Translations under genes and position numbers: made by a program
Origin: Rhodoferax aquaticus
GTDB lineage: Bacteria > Pseudomonadota > Gammaproteobacteria > Burkholderiales > Burkholderiaceae_C
Direction of reading: 5' to 3'
Length of the DNA stretch: 64,000 nucleotides
Assembly: GCF_006974105.1 (NCBI RefSeq)
Contig: NZ_CP036282.1
Coordinates: 558,001-622,000 of the forward strand
In this document: positions 9,087-17,048 of the stretch, piece by piece
Position numbering within the stretch: the first letter of the stretch is position 1
Layout of the letters: the number at the start of each line of letters is the position of its first letter
Notes under the pieces: generated by a model
What the model was told of the DNA's origin: nothing
Databases searched by the model: none
What the model saw: the letters and a program-made list of their open reading frames with translations, nothing else

Positions 9087-11747
9087 TTAGTTAGGCGCGA
9101 TCGCTAAGTTCACATTGGTGTAAGAAATACTGTCGCCCACCCCGCGGAACGCTGTGCCTGCCCCCCGGGTCAGCGTCAGCGTAAACGCTTGCGACTGGGT
9201 GGTGCGCCCATCCGAACTGGTCGCGTTGGTGCCCGTGGCTGTGCTGGCGCCGGTCAGACCCATGGAGCGTGCCATTTTCAGCATGTTGCTGCTTCCGTAG
9301 TCCATGATCTTGGTCTGTGTCACGGCTGCAGCACTTTGCACCAAGGGCAAAAGGGGGCGACCGCCGTGCGAAGACAGGTTCACATTGAGCTCGCCGCTGC
9401 TGGTAATGGTGAGCGTGTCACCCTGCACCAAGTAGTGGGCTTTGACTCCACTGATGGTGTAGTTCCCCGTGGCCGTACCGGTTGCGGTGGCGTTGCGCAC
9501 ATCCACCACAAACACGCCACCGGCACCCAGCACGGACATGGTGGTTCCGCCATTGGCAGGGCGTTTGCCTACCACCAGTGCAGTGTTTTCATCCACGCCA
9601 AAGCCGTAGTCCATGCCACCTTCTTTGGTGGCGCGCACCAGGCGGCCTTCGCGGGTGCGTTGTGAGAAATGGGAGTCCAGCACGCCGTATGGGAAGAAGC
9701 CGTGACCACCTTTGGCATAGCGGCTGGCCGCAGCGGCGCTTTCGATGGCGGCACCACTGCCTTGGCTAAACCCACCGCTCAAGGCCGCATACGAGTCGCC
9801 CCCGCCAATCATGGGAACGTCCAGACCCTTCCAGGTGCCGCCCCCTTGGATATGGTTGCCCGCGCTGGTGCCTGCTACCACCAAGCGGCCTTGGTCAAAG
9901 CGGTTACGCAAGGTGGTGAGTTCTGCGCTGGCGGTGAAGGTGGAGCCGCTCTTGGTGAACAGGCTCTCCAAATGCCGCGCTTGATCGCCACCACTGAAGT
10001 ACAGGCCATGCAGGCCTTCTAAGGTGGCCGTCAGGCCCGCTGGGTTGTTGCACGCGCTGGACTGCGCGGCTGCGAGGTCAGGGTAGACCTGGTCCATGTG
10101 AAAGGCATCGGCCACCGCATTGGTGTTGGCAAAGGCGTCATAGTGGAAAGCGACTTGGGCGCACTGGCTGGCGTCCATGGCGCGGCGCAAGCCCCCATTG
10201 AACGGCAGGTACACCACCTCAGCCCCTGCAGACTTCAGTGCCCACACATTGATGTCGGCATCCAAAAACGCATTGTCAGCCGATGCAGTCACGACCCCAA
10301 TTTTCGGTTTGCTCCCACCCGCCATGGCCTTGGCGGCCTGCACAAACTGGGTGTAAATGTCCAAGGACGCTGGGTTGGACAAGAACTTGACCGTGCGCGC
10401 CTCGATCTTGCGGTTGGTTTGTGGATTGGGATCCACAAACGCGCTGCGCAAAACAGCCTTCTCTGCGCTGTTAAGGCTGGCGGTTAAGCCAGCTGCCACA
10501 GCGCTTCCGTCTGCGGCCAGTTTGCGTGCTCGAAACTCCGCGCGGAAGTTGGGGCTGGCAGTGCTGCCGTCGCTGTTGTACCGGTACTTGATCGTGCCGG
10601 TGCCAAAGCTGGTTTGCAAAGCCTGCGCGATGAGTACGGCCTTGTCCCGGTTGGTGCTGCTTTCAAACGTAGCCGTTTGCACTGCAGCGATATTGCTGTT
10701 TGCTAGCGTGCAATCGGTGCCATTGCTAGGGGTTGCTGTGCCGCACATCGCAATGAGCAGGGCGTCAAAGTCGGCCCCAGACAACTCGCTGACCCACAAA
10801 GCCGTACCGTCGGCATAGAGCGGCTTGCTGCCGTCGAAGTCAGAGAACGACAACTGGTTCTTCGCTCCGCCGCCTGCCAAGCGCGTATCAATAGCCGCCA
10901 CCACCGTGGACTTGCGGCCCGCGTCGAACAAGCTGGCTGGCAGCGCATTGAGCTTGTCACGGTTCGCTTGGGTGATGCTGTAGGTAAACGTGGGTGTGGC
11001 GTAGTTCGAGTCAAAGCTGATGTTGGCTTTGGTCAATCCTGCGAACACAGGGTCTTGCGCCAAGATGGTGGTCCAGTCTGCGGAGCAGTTGCTGCTTTGG
11101 GTGTCGCCATTGAAGCTGGAGCAGTTTTTGCCGCCACCGCCCACTACAAAGTTCGTGATGGTGCCCATGGCCGCCAACTTGTTGTTGACCTCCAGCTTGC
11201 CCAGGGTGTCGGCAAAGTGGGCCTTGGCCGCGTCTGCGCTCTTCAGGGCACGCCCGGGCGGCGACAGTGCAGTTTGTACCAGGCTCACTACGGCAGTATT
11301 GAGGTCGCTGATGTCTTGGAGCTTGCGTCCCGTTGTGCCAATGGCAGTTCGCACCGCAGCAGAAATGGTGATGCCGTTGGACGGGTCGTTGTCGTCATCC
11401 AAGGTCTGCAAAACCTGCAACAGTTTGATGACTTCTGGGTCGTTGACCGAGGTAGCTCCGGCCACCATGTCCAGCGGCGTTACGGTACCGCTAGCCGGGC
11501 CGCTACCCAAGGTCAGCCCCCCAATGCGAAACGTCACCGTGTCTCCGGGGTTGTAGCGGAAGTTGCCATTGGCGTCGGTGGTTCCGCGCAGACCAGAGCT
11601 GGTCTCGTAGTCGACATTGCCGACGGCCGCATCAATGAACTGGCCGGTAAGGGCACTGGTGCTGGTGGTGGTGGTGTTGCCGCCACCGCCGCCGCCACAA
11701 GCGGTGACCGCCAGGGCTACGGCTGCGAAGAGAAAGGTCTTTTGCAT
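9087..11747 (-). CDS. Exported lipoprotein cyanophycinase (CphE-like)
   Basis: An 886-residue secreted relative of the adjacent enzyme. It begins with a lipoprotein signal (LAVTAC, acylated Cys 17) followed by a Gly/Thr linker. A domain of about 120 residues with FIDAAVGNVDYET and TDANGNFRYNPGD follows, of a type common at the start of betaproteobacterial surface lipoproteins. The S51 core contains GVVTASADNAFLDADINVW, GLYFSGGDQARHLESL, VAGTSAGNHIQGGGTW with nucleophile Ser 628, and DSHFSQRTREGRLVRATKEGGMDYGFGVDENTALVV. The enzyme probably attacks external cyanophycin granules released by lysed cells. It is first gene of the minus operon, with a TGAAA-type palindrome about 32 bp upstream of the start. 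Confidence 0.88.
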   Translation of the reverse strand: MQKTFLFAAVALAVTACGGGGGGNTTTTSTSALTGQFIDAAVGNVDYETSSGLRGTTDANGNFRYNPGDTVTFRIGGLTLGSGPASGTVTPLDMVAGATSVNDPEVIKLLQVLQTLDDDNDPSNGITISAAVRTAIGTTGRKLQDISDLNTAVVSLVQTALSPPGRALKSADAAKAHFADTLGKLEVNNKLAAMGTITNFVVGGGGKNCSSFNGDTQSSNCSADWTTILAQDPVFAGLTKANISFDSNYATPTFTYSITQANRDKLNALPASLFDAGRKSTVVAAIDTRLAGGGAKNQLSFSDFDGSKPLYADGTALWVSELSGADFDALLIAMCGTATPSNGTDCTLANSNIAAVQTATFESSTNRDKAVLIAQALQTSFGTGTIKYRYNSDGSTASPNFRAEFRARKLAADGSAVAAGLTASLNSAEKAVLRSAFVDPNPQTNRKIEARTVKFLSNPASLDIYTQFVQAAKAMAGGSKPKIGVVTASADNAFLDADINVWALKSAGAEVVYLPFNGGLRRAMDASQCAQVAFHYDAFANTNAVADAFHMDQVYPDLAAAQSSACNNPAGLTATLEGLHGLYFSGGDQARHLESLFTKSGSTFTASAELTTLRNRFDQGRLVVAGTSAGNHIQGGGTWKGLDVPMIGGGDSYAALSGGFSQGSGAAIESAAAASRYAKGGHGFFPYGVLDSHFSQRTREGRLVRATKEGGMDYGFGVDENTALVVGKRPANGGTTMSVLGAGGVFVVDVRNATATGTATGNYTISGVKAHYLVQGDTLTITSSGELNVNLSSHGGRPLLPLVQSAAAVTQTKIMDYGSSNMLKMARSMGLTGASTATGTNATSSDGRTTQSQAFTLTLTRGAGTAFRGVGDSISYTNVNLAIAPN

Positions 11748-11778
11748 GGTGAGTGAGGGTTCTCGGTTAAATGGGTTG

Positions 11779-11789
11779 TGAAAATTTCA
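11779..11789. promoter_or_regulatory. Palindrome TGAAAATTTCA, candidate RpiR operator
   Basis: Arms TGAAA/TTTCA around one base, 32 bp upstream of the exported cyanophycinase start. RpiR-type regulators commonly bind TGAAA-N-TTTCA palindromes. The assignment to the regulator at 6260-7207 is an inference from linkage. Confidence 0.4.
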
Positions 11790-11803
11790 TCACAGCAAAA
11801 GTA

Positions 11804-11817
11804 GAAATTATTATTTC
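11804..11817. promoter_or_regulatory. Palindrome GAAATTATTATTTC, candidate operator
   Basis: Perfect 5-bp arms GAAAT/ATTTC with a 4-bp AT spacer, in the AT-rich 236-bp region between the divergent cyanophycinase and transporter operons. A second member of the TGAAA-like set. Confidence 0.35.
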
Positions 11818-11894
11818 ATTTAAATGCACAGTAAATACCCTCGGTGTCGTAATTTGGCAATTGATGGTCAATAACACAGGGTTTCTACTAATGA

Positions 11895-11917
11895 TTTCAT
11901 ATTTCAATAAGATGAAA
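11895..11917. promoter_or_regulatory. Inverted repeat TTTCAT...ATGAAA upstream of aotJ
   Basis: TTTCAT at 11895-11900 pairs with ATGAAA at 11912-11917. An internal TTTCA-N6-TGAAA (11902-11917) is also possible. It lies about 70 bp upstream of aotJ, so it is placed to control the plus-strand operon. Confidence 0.35.
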
Positions 11918-11983
11918 ATTTACTTCCAGATCAGCAACTCATGAAAGTGCTGTCTCTGTCCATCTTTTTCATCAGGAGTTCAT

Positions 11984-12769
11984 ATGATTCGTAAAGTTGC
12001 TGCCGTAGCCGCATTGCTGGCACTGTTTGGCGTGAGCCAGGTTCACGCCCAAGCCCCGAACTGGGCGAAGGTCCGTATTGGTGTGGAAGCCAACTACCCC
12101 CCGTTTTCGTTGATGTCCACTGACGGCAAGTTCTCGGGCTTTGACATCGACATCGCCAATGCCATCTGCGCCGAAATGAAGGCAGAGTGCACCTTGGTCT
12201 CCCAAGAATGGGACGGCATGATGCCTGCGCTCAACGCCAAGAAGTTCGACATGATCGTGGCGTCCATGTCCATCACCGAAGAACGCAAGAAGTCTGCCGA
12301 TTTCAGTGACTCGTACTACGACATTCCGTCCGCATGGGTCGCCAAAGCGGGTACCTTCAAAGACGTCAACGCTGCAGCGTTGAAGGGCAAAAAAATCATC
12401 GTCACGCGCAACACCCCGCGCGCCAAGTTCGTGCAAGAGAACTTCAAAGACAGTGAAATCTTGTTGGTGGCCAAGGAAGCAGAAGTCACCATGGAACTGG
12501 CGGCTGGACGCGGTGACATCGGTTTTGGCTCTTCCTTGGCAGCAACCGCTGCCTTCTTGAAGTCTCCAGAAGGCAAGGGCTATAGCAAAGTGGGCACGCC
12601 CATCACCCTGGGTGGCGCCAAAGAGGGCGGCGGCGTTGGTATAGCCATGCGCAAGGGTGAAGACACATTGCGCACCAAAGTCAATGCAGCGCTCAAAACC
12701 ATTACGGCTAACGGCGTCTACAAGACCATCAACGACAAGTACTTCGACGTCAACATCCGCGGCGAGTAA
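11984..12769 (+). CDS. aotJ: Basic amino-acid/dipeptide ABC transporter binding protein (AotJ-like)
   Basis: Periplasmic solute-binding protein of the HisJ/ArgT/AotJ type (261 residues). It has a cleavable signal peptide (start MIRKVAAVAALLALFGVSQVHA, cleavage after HAQA-type end) and the family-3 signature GVEANYPPFSLMSTDGKFSGFDIDIANAICAEM. Further family marks are DGMMPALNAKKFDMIVASMSITEERKKSADFSDSYY and the hinge GGGVGIAMRKGE. It is first gene of a plus-strand operon with two permeases, an M14 hydrolase, a second binding protein and an ATPase, in the order of the Pseudomonas aot operon. The likely substrate is Arg or beta-Asp-Arg. Confidence 0.88.
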   Translation: MIRKVAAVAALLALFGVSQVHAQAPNWAKVRIGVEANYPPFSLMSTDGKFSGFDIDIANAICAEMKAECTLVSQEWDGMMPALNAKKFDMIVASMSITEERKKSADFSDSYYDIPSAWVAKAGTFKDVNAAALKGKKIIVTRNTPRAKFVQENFKDSEILLVAKEAEVTMELAAGRGDIGFGSSLAATAAFLKSPEGKGYSKVGTPITLGGAKEGGGVGIAMRKGEDTLRTKVNAALKTITANGVYKTINDKYFDVNIRGE

Positions 12770-12775
12770 TTTGGC

Positions 12776-12832
12776 GCAATTAGGCTGCTGGCGCACTTGA
12801 ATAGTGCGCCAGCAGCTATCAAAAAAATAGCA
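12776..12832 (+). repeat. Hairpin-forming dispersed repeat after aotJ
   Basis: A 13-bp stem GCTGCTGGCGCAC (12784-12796), 7-nt loop, complementary arm 12804-12816, then TATCAAAAAAATAG. Read on the minus strand this is the same CTAT...TGATAGCTGCTGGCGCA core found inside leuS, nnrDE and proA. Placed between binding-protein and permease genes, the hairpin could stabilise the aotJ message and lower permease expression, as is common in ABC importer operons. Confidence 0.6.
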
Positions 12833-12845
12833 ATAAGGTGATCCT

Positions 12846-13532
12846 ATGCTGTACGGTTACTTGCCCGCGATCCTAGAGGGGCTAGGGCTCACGCTCAAGG
12901 TCTCGGCTTCGTCCTTGGCCATTGCCTGCGTGTTTGGGCTGGTGGGGGCCACCGCCAAGCTGTCTCACTCACGGGCCGCGCGCTGGTCGGCAGAGGTGTA
13001 CACCACTCTGATTCGCGGAATGCCTGAGCTGGTGCTCATGCTGTTGATCTTCTATGGCGGCCAAATCGGAATCAACAAGCTGGCTGAGTCCCAAGGGTGG
13101 GAGTACATCGACATCCCTCCCTTCTTCGCCGGTGTCATGACCATTGGTTTTATCTTTGGTGCCTACCTCACAGAAACCTTTCGCGGTGCCATTTTGGCGG
13201 TGCCCCGCGGGCAAGCGGAGGCTGGCTTGGCCTTTGCGCTGTCGCCCCGCGTGGTGATGTGGCGCATCGTGTTGCCGCAAATGGTGCGCCACGCAATTCC
13301 TGGCTTTGCGAACAACTGGCTCATCATGATCAAGGCGTCCGCGCTGGTCTCCATCATCGGTTTAGACGACATGGTGCACCGCGCTGGCCTCGCGGCTGCG
13401 ACCACGCGCGCCCCGTTCACGTTCTACATGGCGGTTGCGCTGATCTACCTCACGCTGACCAGCATTTCTATTTTTGTCCTGTCGCGTGTCGAAGCGCGCT
13501 ACAGCGTCGGTGTCCGTCGGGTGGAGTTCTAA
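12846..13532 (+). CDS. aotQ: ABC transporter permease (HisQ/AotQ-like)
   Basis: Inner-membrane permease of a polar amino-acid ABC importer. The 228 residues contain about five membrane helices (YLPAILEGLGLTLKVSASSLAIACVFGLVGA at the start). The EAA loop reads EAGLAFALSPRVVMWRIVLPQMVRHAIPGFANNW and contacts the ATPase. A Shine-Dalgarno-like AAGGTGAT lies 7 bp before the ATG. It is followed after 1 bp by the second permease; the two should form a heterodimer. Confidence 0.9.
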   Translation: MLYGYLPAILEGLGLTLKVSASSLAIACVFGLVGATAKLSHSRAARWSAEVYTTLIRGMPELVLMLLIFYGGQIGINKLAESQGWEYIDIPPFFAGVMTIGFIFGAYLTETFRGAILAVPRGQAEAGLAFALSPRVVMWRIVLPQMVRHAIPGFANNWLIMIKASALVSIIGLDDMVHRAGLAAATTRAPFTFYMAVALIYLTLTSISIFVLSRVEARYSVGVRRVEF

Positions 13533-13533
13533 G

Positions 13534-14238
13534 ATGCAATGGCACATCATTATGGAGAGCCTGCCGCTCTACGTGGACGGCATCCGTACCACTTTGGTCT
13601 TGCTGTTCATCAGCTTGGCCAGTTCCTTCGTGCTTTCGGTTCCCTTAGCGGTGGCACGCGTGTCGCCCAATCGCTGGCTGTCCAAGCCGGTGTGGTTTTA
13701 CACCTATGTGCTGCGAGGCACGCCGCTTTTGGTGCAGTTGTTCATTCTGTACCACGGATTGGCACAGTTTGAAGCGGTGCGCGAAAGCGTGCTGTGGGTC
13801 GCGTTCAAGAACGCCTGGTTTTGCGCCTGGCTGGCCTTCACCTTGAATTCCACCGCCTACACCACCGAGATCTTTGCGGGGGCCCTCAAGGCCACGGCCA
13901 TTGGGGAGATCGAGGCCGCCCGCAGCTATGGGCTCAGCGGCTTCAAGCTGTACAGCCGCATCCTCTTGCCCGGTGCCTTGCGCCGCGCGTTGCCGCAGTA
14001 CAGCAACGAGGTGGTGGGCTTGATGCACGCCACCGCCATTGCCAGCACCGTGACCTTGGTAGACATCACCCGTGTGGCCCGCGACGTCAACGCCAACTAC
14101 CTCTTGGTCACCGAGTCCTTTGGCGTGGCGGCCCTCATTTACTTTGTGCTGACCTTCACCCTCGTGGGCATCTTTAAGTTGCTGGAGCGCCGCTTCTTGC
14201 GTCACCTACGTCCCCAGTCCAGCGCGACTGCCACTTAA
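13534..14238 (+). CDS. aotM: ABC transporter permease (HisM/AotM-like)
   Basis: Second inner-membrane permease subunit (234 residues from the ATG at 13534, 1 bp after the aotQ stop; an upstream start would overlap aotQ). The sequence shows IRTTLVLLFISLASSFVLSVPLAVA and the HisM signature YVLRGTPLLVQLFILYHGLAQ. The EAA loop is EIEAARSYGLSGFKLYSRILLPGALRRALPQYSNE. Pairs with AotQ in one importer. Confidence 0.9.
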   Translation: MQWHIIMESLPLYVDGIRTTLVLLFISLASSFVLSVPLAVARVSPNRWLSKPVWFYTYVLRGTPLLVQLFILYHGLAQFEAVRESVLWVAFKNAWFCAWLAFTLNSTAYTTEIFAGALKATAIGEIEAARSYGLSGFKLYSRILLPGALRRALPQYSNEVVGLMHATAIASTVTLVDITRVARDVNANYLLVTESFGVAALIYFVLTFTLVGIFKLLERRFLRHLRPQSSATAT

Positions 14239-14251
14239 GTCCCTATTGCGT

Positions 14252-15385
14252 ATGCTTACCGAAACCATTGAACTCACCGCCTTTGCGCCGGGCACGCGCC
14301 ACAGCCTGCAAGTCCAGCGCTTTGGCACGCCGGGCGCGCGACCCAAGGTCTATATCCAAGGGGCATTGCATGCCGATGAAGTGCCCGCGATTGTGGTCAC
14401 CCAGGCCTTGTCGCGCCACCTCAAAACCTTGGAAGCGCAGGGCGCGATACTGGGTGAAGTGGTCTTGGTGCCTTATGCCAACCCCATTGGCCTGGCCCAG
14501 CACACCTTGGGCCACCATCAAGGTCGGTTTGACCTGCGCGATGGGGGCAACTTCAACCGGGGCTATGCCGAGCTGGCCGCCAAGGTGGTAGAGCCACTGC
14601 GCCCGCAGCTCACCCAAGACGTGGCCCGCAACACGGTGCTGGTGCGCCAAGCCTTGGTCCATGCCGTAGACCAACTGACCGCGGCTAACACCACCCAAGA
14701 GCTCAAGAACACCTTGCTGCGCTTGGCCATCGATGCGGACATCGTGCTCGACCTGCATTGCGACACCGACGCGGTGTTGCACCTCTACGCCATGACACCG
14801 CAAAGCGCAGACGCAGAGGCACTGGGCGCGGCCTTGGGCGTACAGGCCTTGCTGCTGGCCATAGAAGCAGGCGACTCACCGTTTGACGAAGCCTGCGCCC
14901 GCCCCTGGTACCAGTTGCAGCAATGGCTGCCGCAGTTCCCCATCCCCATGGCCTGCTTTGGTGCGACCGTGGAACTGCGGGGCGAGACCGACACCAGCCA
15001 CGCGCTCGCGGCGCAAGATGTGCAGGGCCTGTGCGCCTACTTGGCCATGCGCGGGGTGCTAGCCCTGCCGCAGCCCACGGGCAGTGCCCCCGCGCCATGG
15101 CCCGTCGCCCTGTGCGAACCCACGCCACTGGCCGGGTCCGAGCCCATTACGGCACCCCACGCAGGCGTGGTCATCTTTCATCGGCAGCCCGGGCAGCGTG
15201 TCAAAGCCGGTGACCTCATTGCCGACCTGCTCAACGCAGACACGGGCGAGCTCACGCCCTTGCACTGCCAGTCTGACGGGCTGTTGTACGCCCGTTGCGG
15301 CCAGCGCTGGGCCAGTGCAGGCAAACGCCTGGCCAAGATTGCGGGCACTTCCTTGGCACGCACCGGCAAGCTCTTGAGCCCTTAA
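14252..15385 (+). CDS. cphZ: M14-type zinc hydrolase, AotO/CphZ-like cyanophycin dipeptide hydrolase
   Basis: Member of the succinylglutamate desuccinylase/aspartoacylase branch of M14 zinc hydrolases (377 residues from ATG 14252; a TTG two codons upstream is an alternative). Zinc ligands are visible in GALHADEVPA (His...Glu) and in DIVLDLHCDTDAVLHLY (third His); FGATVELRGETDT supplies the catalytic-Glu region. Its position inside an aotJQM...P operon is that of AotO. AotO of Pseudomonas has, to my knowledge, been shown to be CphZ, which splits beta-Asp-Arg into Asp and Arg. The two cyanophycinases next door support that role over a desuccinylase role. The name is by context and recalled literature, not by a search. 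Confidence 0.72.
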   Translation: MLTETIELTAFAPGTRHSLQVQRFGTPGARPKVYIQGALHADEVPAIVVTQALSRHLKTLEAQGAILGEVVLVPYANPIGLAQHTLGHHQGRFDLRDGGNFNRGYAELAAKVVEPLRPQLTQDVARNTVLVRQALVHAVDQLTAANTTQELKNTLLRLAIDADIVLDLHCDTDAVLHLYAMTPQSADAEALGAALGVQALLLAIEAGDSPFDEACARPWYQLQQWLPQFPIPMACFGATVELRGETDTSHALAAQDVQGLCAYLAMRGVLALPQPTGSAPAPWPVALCEPTPLAGSEPITAPHAGVVIFHRQPGQRVKAGDLIADLLNADTGELTPLHCQSDGLLYARCGQRWASAGKRLAKIAGTSLARTGKLLSP

Positions 15386-15409
15386 CCTAACTGCAAAAAG
15401 AAGATCAAC

Positions 15410-16225
15410 ATGGCCACAAAAACACGGTCCTTGAAGAGCCTGCTCGCCATCGCGATGGTGACAGCGATGCTGGGCGCGATTGCGCTGGCCGCATGGCAGT
15501 GGCGCTACTGGATCCATCCCATTCGTATCGGCATTGAAGGCGGCTATCCCCCGTTCAGCAAGAAAGAGGCGGATGGCACGATCTCGGGGCTGGAAATCGA
15601 CTGGGCCCATATGTTCTGCGCCAAGATGCGTGCGCGCTGCGAGTTGGTCCCTACGGAGTTTGATCAGCTGATTCCGGACCTGCAAGCGGGCAAACTGGAC
15701 GCGGTCATGGCCTCGCTGAGCATCACCGAAAAGCGGCTCAAGCTGGTCGACTTTTCGCAAAGCTACTACAACGTGCCCAGCGCGTGGCTTGCCAAGAAGG
15801 GGCAGTTTCAGTCGGTGCTGCCCGGAGAGTGGCTCAGTGGCAAGAAGGTTGCCGTACTCAAAGGCTCCCCCCGCGACCAGTGGCTAGGTGACAACTACAA
15901 AGACCTGCAACGCGTGTTGGTGAGCAGTGAGGCTGACGCCTACAAAGCACTGCAAACCGGTGCCACGGACTTGGCATTCACCTCCATGCTGGTGGCCAAA
16001 ACCAAATTCTTGGGCACGCCCGAAGGCGCTAACTTTGCGGTGGTTGGCAAGCCCACGTGGCTGAACAACGCCAACAGCGGCGGTGGTGTCGGTGTTGCTG
16101 TGCGCAAGGGCGATGCCCGCCTGAAGAAGGCATTTGACAAAGCAATCTCCGCCTCCATTGGGAGTGGCGAGCACAAAGAAGCCGCCGTGCGCTACGTAGA
16201 TTTTGAATTGAACGAGAGAATGTAA
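15410..16225 (+). CDS. Second family-3 solute-binding protein, possibly membrane-anchored
   Basis: A 271-residue paralogue of the AotJ-like protein, sharing GIEGGYPPFSKKEADGTISGLEIDWAHMFCAKM, LDAVMASLSITEKRLKLVDFSQSYYNVPSAWLAKKG and NSGGGVGVAVRKGDARL. The N-terminus (residues about 10-29, LLAIAMVTAMLGAIALAAWQW) is hydrophobic and runs into WRYWIHP without a clear signal-peptidase site, so it may stay membrane-anchored. It sits between the M14 hydrolase and the ATPase, a place with no counterpart in the classical aotJQMOP order. It probably feeds the same permease with a different ligand. Confidence 0.82.
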   Translation: MATKTRSLKSLLAIAMVTAMLGAIALAAWQWRYWIHPIRIGIEGGYPPFSKKEADGTISGLEIDWAHMFCAKMRARCELVPTEFDQLIPDLQAGKLDAVMASLSITEKRLKLVDFSQSYYNVPSAWLAKKGQFQSVLPGEWLSGKKVAVLKGSPRDQWLGDNYKDLQRVLVSSEADAYKALQTGATDLAFTSMLVAKTKFLGTPEGANFAVVGKPTWLNNANSGGGVGVAVRKGDARLKKAFDKAISASIGSGEHKEAAVRYVDFELNERM

Positions 16226-16228
16226 GAC

Positions 16229-17002
16229 ATGTCCAACACCCCCATTTTGCAAGGCCTAGACATCCACAAGCGCTTTGGCGCAAATGAAGTGCTCAAAGGC
16301 GTAAGCGTCACCGCTGAAAAAGGTGACGTCATCTCCATGATCGGCTCCAGCGGTTCTGGCAAAAGCACTTTTTTGCGCTGCCTCAATATGCTGGAGCAGC
16401 CCAACGCTGGGCGCATCATCTTGGACGGCGACGAGCTCGCATTGGCGCCTGATAAAGCCGGTGCTTTGGCGGTACAAGACGCCAAGCAACTGCAGCGCCT
16501 GCGCGCCCAAGTGTCTATGGTGTTTCAGCACTTCAACCTGTGGGCGCATATGACGGCGGTGGAGAACGTGACAGAAGCCCCCATCCACGCCCTCAAGCTC
16601 AGCAAAGCCGAGGCCTTGGAGCGTGCCCACAACTACCTGCAGCGCGTGGGCGTGTACCACCGCAAAGATGCGTTTCCGGCCCACCTGTCGGGCGGCGAGC
16701 AGCAGCGCGTGGCCATTGCCCGGGCCCTGGCCATGGAGCCTAAGGTCATGCTGTTCGACGAGCCCACCTCGGCCCTAGACCCCGAGTTGGTAGGCGAGGT
16801 GTTGCGCGTGATGCGCTCGGTGGCCGAAGAGGGGCGCACCATGATTGTGGTGACCCACGAAATGGGCTTTGCCCGTGAGGTCAGCAACAAGCTGGTCTTC
16901 CTGCACAAAGGCCAAATCGAAGAGCAGGGCGACCCCCAAGAGGTGCTGCAAAACCCCAAGAGCGAGCGCTTGCAGGCCTTTTTGTCCAACAGCCTGAAGT
17001 AG
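16229..17002 (+). CDS. aotP: Polar amino-acid ABC transporter ATPase (HisP/AotP-like)
   Basis: ATPase driving the importer encoded upstream. The 257 residues contain Walker [10 protein letters not shown], a Q-loop in [18 protein letters not shown], the signature [20 protein letters not shown], Walker [15 protein letters not shown] and the switch His in VVTHEMGFA. It starts 3 bp after the second binding protein, closing the operon. Confidence 0.93.
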   Translation: MSNTPILQGLDIHKRFGANEVLKGVSVTAEKGDVISMIGSSGSGKSTFLRCLNMLEQPNAGRIILDGDELALAPDKAGALAVQDAKQLQRLRAQVSMVFQHFNLWAHMTAVENVTEAPIHALKLSKAEALERAHNYLQRVGVYHRKDAFPAHLSGGEQQRVAIARALAMEPKVMLFDEPTSALDPELVGEVLRVMRSVAEEGRTMIVVTHEMGFAREVSNKLVFLHKGQIEEQGDPQEVLQNPKSERLQAFLSNSLK

Positions 17003-17048
17003 CGCCTGCCGAGCGGTGGGCGCGCATGGTGCAGGCTAAACTCTGCCC

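Noticed and set aside
14252..15385. Succinylglutamate desuccinylase (AstE) of the arginine AST pathway
   Set aside because: No other ast genes are near; the aot-like operon and cyanophycinases fit a CphZ/AotO role better.
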